Assembly (NCBI GenBank): GCA_937941455.1
Contig: CALDHM010000008.1
Location: 78,400-142,399, forward strand
DNA length: 64,000 bases
DNA from: an uncultured Pirellulaceae bacterium
GTDB taxonomy: Bacteria; Planctomycetota; Planctomycetia; Pirellulales; Pirellulaceae
Direction of reading: 5' to 3'
The notes beneath the pieces are model-generated. The model did no database searches. It was not told where the DNA came from and saw only the letters and a program-made list of their open reading frames with translations. The first letter of the stretch is position 1. Every line of letters begins with the position of its first letter. The position numbers and the translations under genes are program-made. Positions 1 through 8,193 of this stretch are shown in pieces.

Positions 1-3000
1 GCGCAGAATTTTCGCTTGCCGTTCGGCCAATTCTTGGAATCGCTTGCGGTCGCGGTAACGGAAGCCGAGATATTTGTCTTCCAAGAAAATGGCCTCGATT
101 TGCCAAATCGCCGCCTCTAATTTCAACTCGGCCAGCCCCAGCAAGCGGCGTACAGGGGGGGGAAGCGGCCCGAAACGATCGGTCAATTCCTCGCGAATCA
201 ATTCGATGTGCTCGAACGATTCGATCCGCGTCAGGCGGCGATATAGCTCGATTTTCTGCCGACCTTCGCCAACGTACTCGGGGGGCAGGTAGGCATCGAT
301 GGGGAGGTCGATATCGACGTCGGTCGAGAGCCGCAAGGGGAGTTTCTTCAGGCGATGAACTGCTTGCTCAAGCAATTGGCAGTACAACTCGTAGCCGACG
401 GTGGCGATATGCCCGCTTTGCTGCGTACCCAACAAATTTCCGGTGCCGCGGATTTCCAAATCGCGCATCGAGATCGAAAACCCTGCCCCCATTTCGCTGA
501 AGGTTTCGATGGCTTGCAGGCGTTTGGCGGCATTCGGCGTGATATGGCTGTGGGGATGGAGCAGCAGATAACAGTAGGCCTGATGTTTGTACCGGCCCAC
601 GCGACCGCGAAGCTGATGCAAATCGGCCAAGCCGTAGCGATTTGCCTCGTTGATGAAAATCGTGTTGGCGTTGGGAATGTCCAGGCCGCTTTCAATGATG
701 GTCGTCGCCAGTAAGACGTCATACTTGCCCAAGACGAACTCCGTCATGACGGTCTCCAGTTCCTCGTCAGGCATCTGGCCGTGGCCGACAGCAAAGGTCG
801 CCTCGGGGACGATCTGTTCGAGGCGCACCTTCATGGTCTCGATGTCCTGAACGCGATTATGCACGAAGTAGACTTGCCCGCCGCGATCGAGCTCGCGAAT
901 GATGGCGCTGCGAATCAGTTCGTTGTTGAAGCGAGTCACCTTGGTTTCCACCGCGGTCCGCTCCTCGGGGGGCGTTTCTAAATTTGAGATATCGCGGACG
1001 CCGACGAGGGACATATGCAAGGTCCGCGGGATGGGCGTGGCCGACATCGTCAGGACGTCGACCGACGAGCGGAGTGCCTTGAGCCGCTCCTTGTGTTCCA
1101 CGCCGAAGCGCTGCTCTTCATCAATGATGACGAGTCCCAAGTTCAAGAACTGGACGTCCTTTGAGACGAGCCGATGGGTGCCGATGCAGATATCGATCTT
1201 GCCTTCCTTCAGCCCCGCAATCGTTTCGTTCTGCTCGGCGGTCGAGGCGAAACGGCTCAATCGCCCGATGCTCAACGGGAACTCCGCCATCCGCTCGCGA
1301 AAGGTGCGGTAGTGCTGTTCCGCGAGCACCGTTGTGGGAACGAGCAACGCCACCTGATACCCGCTCTCGATGGCCTTGAACGCGGCTCGCATCGCGACCT
1401 CGGTTTTGCCGAAGCCGACGTCGCCACAGAGCAAGCGGTCCATCGGGCGGTTGGACTCCATGTCTTGCTTGATGGCCGCGATGGCGGCAAGCTGGTCGGG
1501 AGTCTCGCGAAAGGGAAAGGCATGTTCGAACTCCATCTGCCAGGTCGTATCGGGCTTAAAGGCGATCCCCGGTCGCGACGTCCGCTGGGCCTGCAGTTCG
1601 AGCATTTCGGCGGCAAGGTCATTGACGGCATCCTCGGCGGCCTGTTTTTGCTTGAGCCAGGTTCTGCCACCGATCTTGGCCAGTTGCGGCCGCGTTTTTG
1701 TACCGCCGACGTACTTTTGGATCAGATCGATCTTGGCCGCGGGAACAAAAATTCGAGTGCCGCCGTGAAACTCCAGCTCGAGATGCTCCGAACGTTGTCC
1801 GTCACGCTCGATCATTTTCAGGCCGCGATACCGCCCGATGCCATGCTCCAGGTGGACGATCAAATCCCCCTCCCGCAGCGAGAGGAACGAGTCGATGGCC
1901 TTCCCTTGTTTGCGCCGGCGGGCTCCGCGGCGAAGTTCTCCGCGCTGGAACAGTTGATCGCAGCCGACGACCATGATCGGCGGTCGCTGAAGGCGGAAAC
2001 CCGAATGGACGCAGCCAACCGAAAACCGCAGCCGCCCCTCGCGAGCGGTCTTCGTCGCCGCCATGATTTCCTGGACCCGCTCGATTTCTCCTTCGACCCG
2101 CGCGACAAGATGGACGTCCAAGCCTGCCCCCATCCGATCGAGGGCTTCACGAAGTTCTGAGAAGTCACTGCCAAAATCGCCGAGCGACTCGGAGCGGAGC
2201 GGCCAGTGATTCTCGAGTCGCCCCGCGGCCAGTCGCTCGCAACTGGCCAGCGGAAACCGCGCGGCGTCCCGCCAAACCTGCGACAACTCGAACAATCCCG
2301 CGGGGTGGGCCGACCGTTCACGGTACGCCTCTCCCTCGCGGCGAACGTCCTGAGGTTCGACCTGCAAGATGATCGTTCCCACCTGTAGATAGGAGAACAC
2401 CGAGTCATGAGCCTCGAATTTCGGTGGTACCAGAGTGATCTCGATCTGTGCGACGTCCGCAGTGCTCCGCTGCGTCGCGATCGAAAATTGTCGCAACGAA
2501 TCGACTTCATCGCCGAATAATTCGATCCGCACTGGCTCGAGCCAGTCGGGGGCGAACACATCAATGATCCCCCCCCGCATCGCAAACTCGCCCGACAGTT
2601 CCACAGCGGAACTGCGATGGAAACCGTGCGACTCGAGCCAGGCCACCAAATTAAGGGCATCAAGCCGCTGGCCGACACGCAGCACTTGCGAGTTGGCCTG
2701 CAGAAACGGTAGCTGCGGCACGGGTTGCAGCAGTGATTGAATGCTGGTGACGAGAATCGGCGGCTGGTTCCCGGCGGCGAGATCCTTCAGGACGCGGAGC
2801 CGGTCGCCATAGTCATCGTCGAGGATTTGGCTGTCTCCCAAACCTATCGAGCAAGCAGGAAATTTGCGGATTGTCGCTGCCGTGAACGTCTCCAAGTCAT
2901 CGTAGACGTCATCCTGCGCCTTGAAATTCTGCGTAACCACCAGCAGCGGTTGTCCGCGGCAGGCAAGTGCGGCGACCAACAGCGCGCAGGCCGACCCCCA

Positions 3001-3135
3001 GACGCCGTCGAAACTCGTCCCGACTCCTTGGAGGAGTCGATCGACGGTGGCGACGAAATCTTGTTGAGAGGCGATCTTGGTAGTCAGCTCTCGAAGTTGC
3101 TCCCCCGAGCGAGCGTGGGGCGTGACTTGGGCCAT
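1..3135 (-). CDS. mfd: Transcription-repair coupling factor Mfd (3' end outside window)
   Basis: Superfamily 2 ATPase that removes stalled RNA polymerase from DNA lesions and recruits UvrA. The frame stays open from the ATG at 3135 to the window edge: 1045 codons, so roughly the last 50-100 residues are missing. Read from the minus strand, the N-terminus is UvrB-like (about residues 1-350) and the polymerase-interacting region follows around 400-470. The helicase core has Walker A GDVGFGKTEVA near residue 570, the DEEQ box IIDEEQRFGV near 670, and an SATPIPRT motif. The translocation motif region (GTGNLLGTQQSGH, near residue 915) is typical of Mfd and RecG. The start is weakly supported: GGGG lies about 8 bases upstream, and an ATG 11 bases earlier is out of frame. 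It begins 35 bases after the phosphatase gene on the same strand, so the two are probably co-transcribed. Identification is secure; only the C-terminus cannot be judged. Confidence 0.96.
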   Translation of the reverse strand, partial: MAQVTPHARSGEQLRELTTKIASQQDFVATVDRLLQGVGTSFDGVWGSACALLVAALACRGQPLLVVTQNFKAQDDVYDDLETFTAATIRKFPACSIGLGDSQILDDDYGDRLRVLKDLAAGNQPPILVTSIQSLLQPVPQLPFLQANSQVLRVGQRLDALNLVAWLESHGFHRSSAVELSGEFAMRGGIIDVFAPDWLEPVRIELFGDEVDSLRQFSIATQRSTADVAQIEITLVPPKFEAHDSVFSYLQVGTIILQVEPQDVRREGEAYRERSAHPAGLFELSQVWRDAARFPLASCERLAAGRLENHWPLRSESLGDFGSDFSELREALDRMGAGLDVHLVARVEGEIERVQEIMAATKTAREGRLRFSVGCVHSGFRLQRPPIMVVGCDQLFQRGELRRGARRRKQGKAIDSFLSLREGDLIVHLEHGIGRYRGLKMIERDGQRSEHLELEFHGGTRIFVPAAKIDLIQKYVGGTKTRPQLAKIGGRTWLKQKQAAEDAVNDLAAEMLELQAQRTSRPGIAFKPDTTWQMEFEHAFPFRETPDQLAAIAAIKQDMESNRPMDRLLCGDVGFGKTEVAMRAAFKAIESGYQVALLVPTTVLAEQHYRTFRERMAEFPLSIGRLSRFASTAEQNETIAGLKEGKIDICIGTHRLVSKDVQFLNLGLVIIDEEQRFGVEHKERLKALRSSVDVLTMSATPIPRTLHMSLVGVRDISNLETPPEERTAVETKVTRFNNELIRSAIIRELDRGGQVYFVHNRVQDIETMKVRLEQIVPEATFAVGHGQMPDEELETVMTEFVLGKYDVLLATTIIESGLDIPNANTIFINEANRYGLADLHQLRGRVGRYKHQAYCYLLLHPHSHITPNAAKRLQAIETFSEMGAGFSISMRDLEIRGTGNLLGTQQSGHIATVGYELYCQLLEQAVHRLKKLPLRLSTDVDIDLPIDAYLPPEYVGEGRQKIELYRRLTRIESFEHIELIREELTDRFGPLPPPVRRLLGLAELKLEAAIWQIEAIFLEDKYLGFRYRDRKRFQELAERQAKILR

Positions 3136-3170
3136 GATCGCCCCATGATACGGCAAACAATCGCCAACGA

Positions 3171-3845
3171 TCAACCCGAAACGGGAGGGACGTCACCGCG
3201 GCGGACTTCTCCCCAATTCGTCGTTTGAATGAAGGTCTTAGAGTGCAACTCGACCGCCGTCAGCCACAGGTTGCCGCAGCAGTTTGTGTCGATCATCAAC
3301 ACGTGGCCGATATTGCGGATTTCGCCCGACAATTGCGGCGTATGGCCGACCACAGCCGTTTTGCCATTGCGATGGGGGGACGGAACATTTTCAAAGATAT
3401 GCGTCCAAAACATCAATTCATCCGGCTGATCGTCGAGCGACAGAGCTGGATCGTAATTGGCATGCAAGAAAAAGTAATCCGCCGTCTCGTGATAACGGAC
3501 GCAGTGGCTGACGAACTGGAGATGATGCGGCGGGATTCCGCGCGGGTTGCCGCCGTAACTGGCGATCGTCGCCTGCCCGCCATGCCGTTGCCAAAATTCG
3601 AAATCGCGGCGATTGTTCAGCCCTTTGTACAGCATGATTTCGTGGTTTCCTATCAGCGGGATGAACTCGCAATGCGAAACCAAATCACACAGGATCTCGA
3701 GCACTCCGGCCGAGTTCGGTCCACGATCGACATAGTCTCCGATTCCGACTATAACGTCGTCTCGTTGCGGTCGGATTTCATTCAAAAGGGTCACCAGGGC
3801 GACATCGCAGCCGTGGATATCGCCGATGGCAAACAAGCGTGACAT
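3171..3845 (-). CDS. PPP-family metallophosphoesterase (Ser/Thr phosphatase or ApaH/PrpE-like)
   Basis: A 224-residue cytoplasmic protein with the full PPP-family metal-binding signature: GDIHG at residues 8-12, GDYVDRG at 36-42 and GNHE near 67. Later histidines occur in FLHANYD and VVGHTP. Family members hydrolyse phosphoserine/threonine or diadenosine tetraphosphate through two metal ions; substrate cannot be told from sequence. At this length it resembles the small bacterial PrpA/PrpE/ApaH-like enzymes. It lies directly upstream of mfd on the same strand with a 35-base spacer. A Ser/Thr kinase is present elsewhere in the window (53655-54539), but there is no contextual link between the two. 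No signal peptide or membrane segment is visible. Confidence 0.85.
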   Translation of the reverse strand: MSRLFAIGDIHGCDVALVTLLNEIRPQRDDVIVGIGDYVDRGPNSAGVLEILCDLVSHCEFIPLIGNHEIMLYKGLNNRRDFEFWQRHGGQATIASYGGNPRGIPPHHLQFVSHCVRYHETADYFFLHANYDPALSLDDQPDELMFWTHIFENVPSPHRNGKTAVVGHTPQLSGEIRNIGHVLMIDTNCCGNLWLTAVELHSKTFIQTTNWGEVRRGDVPPVSG

Positions 3846-4040
3846 GTCAACTACAGCAACCGACTACCGTAAAATTCAGAGTTCAAACAATTGAATATGG
3901 TCGACGCAGGGTTGATGGCTGAGACGCTTGCACACGGCTCACCCTGCTACCTCCTGTCGAGACCCGCGGTGCCCAACAGGCCGTTGATGATCGCCCCGCG
4001 GGAGCCTGAGCTTTACCCCAAAACAAATTGCCGAACCGCC

Positions 4041-4057
4041 CCGAAGCCTGGCTTCGG
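4041..4057. repeat. Perfect 8-bp inverted repeat
   Basis: CCGAAGCC, one base, GGCTTCGG. It is self-complementary and lies in the phosphatase-queA intergenic region just before a dispersed repeat copy. No T-run follows on either strand, so it is not a standard terminator. Confidence 0.6.
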
Positions 4058-4061
4058 CAAC

Positions 4062-4096
4062 GACTGCAGGCTAACGCTGCGGCTGACAGAGTTCGG
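4062..4096. repeat. Dispersed repeat A, copy 1
   Basis: The core GACTGCAGGCTAA...GGCTGACAGA recurs in the same orientation at 52636-52672, with about 80% of positions matching by eye. Both copies are intergenic. The element is too short to encode anything; it looks like a small interspersed repeat unit. Confidence 0.55.
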
Positions 4097-4226
4097 GACA
4101 AAGCGTCGAAACGGATCCTAGAGTGTCGCAAAAAGTTTCGCATTGCAACAGGCCACTTTCCCCTTCGCCCATCGAATTTCGGGTAGACTCAGAAAACGAC
4201 CCTATCAAGGAATGAATGTTTCGCCC

Positions 4227-5282
4227 ATGACCGAAGACTTGGATCTTGTTTCCCATTACGATTACGATTTACCGCAGCACTTGATCGCTCAGCACCCCCT
4301 TCCGCAGCGCGATGAATCGCGGCTGATGGTGGTGCATCGGCAGACCGGTGACATCGAGCATCGATATATTCGCGACTTGCCCCGAATTCTCGCAGCTGGC
4401 GATTTACTGGTTCTCAACGACTCGCGAGTGATCCCCGCCAAACTCGTCGGCTGGCGGCAACGGACTCGCGGGCGTTGGCAAGGTTTATTCCTTGAAGAAG
4501 AAAACGGGATCTGGAAAGTTCTCTCAAAAACCCGTGGCAAGCTGGAGCCTAACGAAGAAGTGGTGTTGCAGGACCGCTCCGGATCGGCCCACACGAATTT
4601 AGTGATGCTGTCGAAGCTGCCCGACGGGAGTTGGCTGGCACGCCCCAACACCGCGCGGCCAACCTTTGACTTGCTCGACGAGATCGGTCGCGTGCCGCTT
4701 CCCAATTACATCCGCGACGGCAATATGGTCGACGATGACATCCGCCGCTACCAAACGGTCTATGCCACTAAGCCCGGTTCGGTCGCGGCCCCGACCGCCG
4801 GTCTGCATTTGACGAAGGCCCTCATCGAACAATTGATCGATACGCAAAAATTCATCACGCGGATTACCTTGCACGTTGGCATCGGCACGTTCAAACCGAT
4901 GGCGACCGACAATCTGTCCGGCCACCACATGCACAGCGAGTGGGCACAGATCGATCAAAAAGCGATCGATCAGATCGAACGTTGCCACCGCGAAAACGGC
5001 CGACTTGTCGCCGTTGGCACGACCGTGACGAGAGTTCTCGAAACGGTCGGCAAGCACAAGCCGCTGGCCCCCTGGGTCGGAACCACCGACCTGTTCATCA
5101 AGCCGGGGCATGAGTTCACCCTGGTGCAAGGCCTGCTGACCAATTTTCATCTTCCCAAAAGTACACTGCTGGTGCTCGTTCGCACTTTCGGTGGCGATGA
5201 ATTGATCAAGCGGGCGTATGAAATCGCTGTCCAAGAACGCTATCGATTTTTCAGCTACGGCGATGCGATGCTGATTTTTTAA
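4227..5282 (+). CDS. queA: S-adenosylmethionine:tRNA ribosyltransferase-isomerase QueA
   Basis: Transfers and isomerises the ribosyl moiety of AdoMet onto 7-aminomethyl-7-deazaguanine in tRNA, giving epoxyqueuosine. From the ATG at 4227 the protein has 351 residues, the usual family length. Recognisable blocks run through the whole sequence: the N-terminal DYDLPQHLIAQHPLPQRDESRL, LLVLNDSRVIPAKL, the central PNYIRDG, the AAPTAGLHLT segment, and the C-terminal TNFHLPKSTLLVLV followed by RYRFFSYGDAMLI. An alternative ATG at 4212 lies only one base from an AAGGA, too close to be a good ribosome site, while the one at 4227 has that AAGGA about 16 bases away; the start is therefore uncertain. It is monocistronic, convergent with the HU gene, with 79 bases between stop codons. 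Confidence 0.95.
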   Translation: MTEDLDLVSHYDYDLPQHLIAQHPLPQRDESRLMVVHRQTGDIEHRYIRDLPRILAAGDLLVLNDSRVIPAKLVGWRQRTRGRWQGLFLEEENGIWKVLSKTRGKLEPNEEVVLQDRSGSAHTNLVMLSKLPDGSWLARPNTARPTFDLLDEIGRVPLPNYIRDGNMVDDDIRRYQTVYATKPGSVAAPTAGLHLTKALIEQLIDTQKFITRITLHVGIGTFKPMATDNLSGHHMHSEWAQIDQKAIDQIERCHRENGRLVAVGTTVTRVLETVGKHKPLAPWVGTTDLFIKPGHEFTLVQGLLTNFHLPKSTLLVLVRTFGGDELIKRAYEIAVQERYRFFSYGDAMLIF

Positions 5283-5310
5283 AAAAATCGGTGCCTGGGA
5301 GCGGCACCGA
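5281..5310 (-). terminator. Rho-independent terminator of the HU gene
   Basis: Read on the minus strand: TCGGTGCC, seven-base loop, GGCACCGA, then seven or more Ts. The stem is perfect. It lies between convergent queA and HU genes; the T-run is only on the minus strand, so it serves the HU gene. Its T-run abuts the queA stop codon. Confidence 0.85.
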
Positions 5311-5361
5311 TCGTTCGAATATTCGGTTTGATTTCGGTCGAGGCTTCGACCGGACGAGCGA

Positions 5362-5691
5362 CTAGGACACCATGTCCTTCAGACCCTTCAAGGGACGCAC
5401 GCGGACGGTGCGGCTGGCGGGGCGTGGATCGGCCCAGACCATTTCGTTGGTTCCCGGCTTTCGGACTTGACGCTTGGGCAATGCTGGCTTGTGCTTCACG
5501 ACGATTTTGCAAAGCCCGGGAATGGCGAACATACCGGGGCTGCCCTTCTTCGAAATGGCGTTCGAGATCTGCTCTGTCAACGCATCGAAAACCGCGGCGA
5601 CGTCCTTCTTGGACAGCCCCGTCTTTTCGGCGATGTTGTTCAATACTTCAGTTTTCGAAGGAGCTTTTGGGCCTGCAGCTTTTTTTGACAT
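5362..5691 (-). CDS. HU-family DNA-binding protein
   Basis: Small basic nucleoid protein, 109 residues from the ATG at 5691, preceded by a GGAGG 11 bases upstream. The first 11 residues form a Lys/Ala/Pro-rich tail before the HU core. The core has the usual order: TEVLNNIAEKTGLSKKDV (helix 1), VFDALTEQISNAI (helix 2), then the beta arms (IPGLCKIVVKHKPA...RQVRKPGT). The C-terminal part, after the position of the DNA-contacting arm, is richer in Arg and Lys and longer than E. coli HU. HU/IHF proteins bend and compact DNA as dimers. It is followed by a strong terminator at 5281-5310 and is divergently transcribed from ribD, so it is probably monocistronic. The open frame extends upstream but without HU-like sequence, and I exclude it. 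Confidence 0.9.
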   Translation of the reverse strand: MSKKAAGPKAPSKTEVLNNIAEKTGLSKKDVAAVFDALTEQISNAISKKGSPGMFAIPGLCKIVVKHKPALPKRQVRKPGTNEMVWADPRPASRTVRVRPLKGLKDMVS

Positions 5692-5968
5692 GAGTAACTT
5701 TCCTCCAGAAATGTTGAGATGGTGTGAACGGTGTTTTGCGGTAAAAACTCGCTGAAACGCGAGAATTAGACTAGTTGAGCACAAAATTACAAGCGGAGTT
5801 AGAGGAAAAACGCGGGTTTTTCGTGATTTTTGGCAAAAAAAGAGTCCGTGCGGCCGCGAAAAGCCACAAAATTGCGGCAAAAAGGCCACTTTTTGACGCA
5901 GGCCCGCCTCGTGATGACCGACATTCGATAATAACGACGGCTCAAATTCGGCGGTCCAGTTGCTCCCT

Positions 5969-7072
5969 ATGTCGCGCACCGATAACGATATCCATTGGAT
6001 GAACCTTGCGCTTGACCTCGCGCGACGCGGCTTGGGTTCCGTCGAACCGAACCCGATGGTCGGTTGCTTGATCGTGCGGGACGAAAAAATCATCGCCAGT
6101 GGCTACCACGAAAGGTTCGGCGGGCCCCATGCCGAAGTCAACGCCCTGCGAAATGCCCGTGAATCGGTCGCAGGTGCGACCGCGTACGTGACACTCGAGC
6201 CATGTTCCCATTTCGGCAAGACGCCTCCGTGCGTCGATGCGTTGATCGAAGCTCGCATTGGTCGCGTTGTCATCGGCACACTCGATCCCAATCCTCAGGT
6301 GAATGGGGACGGCGTCAAGCGTTTAGCAACTGCACAGATCGAGACAACGGTCGGTGTGTGCCAAGAGGCAGCTCTCGAGTTGATCAAACCGTTCACAACG
6401 CTGATCACTCAAGCGCGACCGTGGATCATCGCCAAATGGGCCATGTCGCTCGATGGCAAAATCGCCACGAATACTGGCGAAAGCCAATGGATCTCCAACT
6501 CCATATCACGCGAACACGTCCATCGAACTCGTGGTCGCGTCGATGCGATTATCGCGGGCATCGGCACGGTCGAGGCAGATAATCCGCTCCTTACCGCGCG
6601 ACCCCCGGGACCTCGCATCGCGACGCGGGTGATTATCGACGCCGCAGGACGTCTGTCACCGACGGCGAAGGTTGTTCAAACAGCTCGAGAAATTCCGACG
6701 ATGGTGGCCGTGCGCCGCTCCGTTCCCAACCGAAAGAAATCGGAGCTAATCGATCTGGGGGTCGAAGTTTGGGAAAGTACGATCGCGGCGGAAGATAACG
6801 GCGAAATGCTCCGGGAGTTGATGGTCGAGCTCGGTTCTCGGCGGATGACGAATGTACTGGTCGAAGGGGGGAGTCGCCTATTCGGGCTGCTCAACGAACA
6901 ACGTTTGATTGACGAGACCCATGTCTATGTCGCTCCGTTGCTGATCGGAGGTTCCGCGGCCCCTTCGCCACTCGGCGATCCGGGAATATCATCCCTGGCC
7001 GCTTGCCAAAACCTGCAACTCCGCGAGACCATGCGGCTGGGATCCGATGTCTTTATACGAGCCAGTCGATAG
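5969..7072 (+). CDS. ribD: Bifunctional riboflavin biosynthesis protein RibD
   Basis: Two-domain enzyme: an N-terminal deaminase (about residues 8-150) and a C-terminal reductase (about 155-365). Together they convert diaminohydroxyphosphoribosylaminopyrimidine to the ribitylamino product in riboflavin synthesis. The zinc site is complete: H54 and E56 in GGPHAEVNAL, then C79 and C88 in EPCSHFGKTPPC. The reductase part shows KWAMSLDGKIAT, DAIIAGIGTVEADNPLLTAR and VEGGSRLFGLL. The ATG at 5969 gives 367 residues, normal for RibD; a TTG three codons earlier is less likely. The last seven codons with the stop are duplicated downstream at 7123-7157. No other riboflavin genes are adjacent. Confidence 0.95.
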   Translation: MSRTDNDIHWMNLALDLARRGLGSVEPNPMVGCLIVRDEKIIASGYHERFGGPHAEVNALRNARESVAGATAYVTLEPCSHFGKTPPCVDALIEARIGRVVIGTLDPNPQVNGDGVKRLATAQIETTVGVCQEAALELIKPFTTLITQARPWIIAKWAMSLDGKIATNTGESQWISNSISREHVHRTRGRVDAIIAGIGTVEADNPLLTARPPGPRIATRVIIDAAGRLSPTAKVVQTAREIPTMVAVRRSVPNRKKSELIDLGVEVWESTIAAEDNGEMLRELMVELGSRRMTNVLVEGGSRLFGLLNEQRLIDETHVYVAPLLIGGSAAPSPLGDPGISSLAACQNLQLRETMRLGSDVFIRASR

Positions 7073-7085
7073 CTGTCCCGCGGTC
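7051..7085 (+). repeat. Direct repeat, copy 1 (tail of ribD)
   Basis: A 35-bp segment covering the last six sense codons of ribD, its TAG stop and 13 following bases. It is repeated 72 bp downstream (7123-7157) with 33 of 35 bases identical. Confidence 0.8.
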
Positions 7086-7122
7086 ACATTGACGAAAACC
7101 GGGACATTTTCGTAGCCGAGAA

Positions 7123-7157
7123 CTTTATACGAGCCAGTCGATAACTGCCCCGCGGTC
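7123..7157 (+). repeat. Direct repeat, copy 2 (duplicated ribD tail)
   Basis: Second copy of the 35-bp segment. One of the two differences turns the ribD TAG into TAA, so this copy still spells the same six residues and a stop. It lies outside any gene. Confidence 0.8.
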
Positions 7158-7604
7158 TCCGATCGCGGTCTTGGCCGCGTTGCCTGCCGACGACGATCTG
7201 TTCGTGGCTCGTTTCCCGAAGATTCCGGTTTTGACCGGAAGAGCCGTTGGCAGCGGGCCTGCTGTCATGCGAGTTCCAAATCGCGACAGGTACGACCCGA
7301 GCCGAATTTTGCAGTCGATTTGGATTCGGCACTTGCCGCGCGGCTGCCTCGACGCCACTTTTCAATGTGAAAATGAGGAAATGCGCTTGCTGGTACCGCG
7401 TTCCCTCTCGGCGGATTTCCCGTGGACAGGGAAATGTGAAGCTGAGCCGGAACGCCCGAATTGATCGACAAGCCCCTTTTCGAGGTTCAGTTTCACTTCT
7501 AAAATACCGATGCAGTGGTAAGCAAACGCCTCGATGCGGCACGGGGTACGTCCCGGTGCGATCGGCGAGCCAAATTGCCAATGCCTCTGAAAAACGAAAA
7601 ATCC
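7158..7604. other. Intergenic stretch before tRNA-Val
   Basis: No convincing gene. Open frames exist on both strands but none has a ribosome site or recognisable sequence. A 7-bp inverted repeat, ATTTCCC...GGGAAAT, lies at 7415-7435. The tRNA promoter should be near its right end, but no clear -35/-10 pair is visible. Confidence 0.4.
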
Positions 7605-7678
7605 GGACGGTTAGCTCAGTTGGTTAGAGCGCCACGTTGACATCGTGGAGGTCGCTTGTTCGAGTCAAGTACCGTCCA
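7605..7678 (+). tRNA. tRNA-Val (anticodon GAC)
   Basis: A perfect 7-bp acceptor stem pairs 7605-7611 with 7671-7677, followed by discriminator A at 7678. The D-arm is TAGCTCAGTTGGTTAGAGC. The anticodon stem-loop is CCACG-TTGACAT-CGTGG, giving anticodon GAC, which reads valine codons GUC/GUU. The T-arm has loop TTCGAGT with a G-T pair closing its stem. CCA is not encoded. A strong terminator follows at once. Confidence 0.95.
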
Positions 7679-7680
7679 TC

Positions 7681-8104
7681 TCACAGCTGCGAATTTTCTG
7701 TTCGCGGCTTTTTTTCTGCGCGATCGAAATCGAGCTGCGAAATATCGAGGATCGGCAGGTAGAGACGCTCTTCGAACCGCATAACGGGTCCGGTGGCTTT
7801 GATGACCTTACCAACAAAAAACTCCTCAGGATTGTCGACGCCGACTTGTTTTAACTGTTCGACGACTCCTGGTGCGATGGCAGCACATAGGTTATCTGGA
7901 TGCTCGAAGTTCTCTCCGCTGTCGAGATAAATCAACCCGCGGCGTTCGATTCGATTTTTTGCGGACTTGACGGTCATTTGTACGCACACCTTGGCCTTAC
8001 CCACCGCATTTTTTGCGTCCGAAGGTTTCTATGGTTTCGAGATCCTGAGAGAGACAGTACAGGCAAAGTGCGAGAAGCAGTGAACGAGCCATTTCAAGGT
8101 ACAT
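7681..8104 (-). CDS. Secreted OB-fold-like protein, apparently frameshifted
   Basis: The main open part (7681 to about 8025) encodes a small domain with AKVCVQMTVKSAKN, YLDSGENFEHPDNL and FVGKVIKATGPVMRF. This layout (strand, helix, GK-I-x-G-strand) also occurs at the C-terminus of the neighbouring PhoD-like protein, and I read both as a related OB-like domain. Upstream in another frame, ATGs at 8104 and 8092 begin a good signal peptide (MARSLLLALCLYCLS). The two frames meet at a run of six identical bases at 8009-8014; removing one base joins them into a protein of about 138 residues. So this is either a recent frameshift, a sequencing indel, or a gene using a GTG start at 8004 without a signal. 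Function unknown. It lies downstream of the PhoD-like gene, same strand, 89 bases apart. Confidence 0.6.
7685..7715 (+). terminator. Terminator of tRNA-Val, inside the 3' end of the convergent gene
   Basis: AGCTGCGAA, seven bases, TTCGCGGCT with one G-T pair, then seven Ts on the plus strand. It starts seven bases after the tRNA and lies within the last codons of the minus-strand gene ending at 7681, so the two transcription units overlap at their ends. Confidence 0.8.
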
Positions 8105-8193
8105 GACGAAAACCTTTCAAAAGTCTGAGGGCGAGAGTAATTCAACGCTAAAATCGAGCGTTTTTGACGCTTTCACGCTGTTGGCAGCTCAAG

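Larger units (their letters stand above)
3846..4226. other. Intergenic region with hairpin and dispersed repeat
   Basis: No coding region is supported between the phosphatase start and queA. It holds a perfect 8-bp hairpin with a one-base loop (4041-4057) and, immediately after, one copy of a GACTGCAGGCTAA-type dispersed repeat. Promoters for the divergent genes must lie here, but I cannot point to one. Confidence 0.5.

Noticed and set aside
1174..2160. 328-codon plus-strand open frame
   Set aside because: It is antisense to the well-supported mfd frame and its translation has no family features or ribosome site.
5692..6093. N-terminal extension of the HU protein
   Set aside because: The frame is open further upstream, but the extension has no HU-like sequence and the internal ATG at 5691 has a good Shine-Dalgarno.
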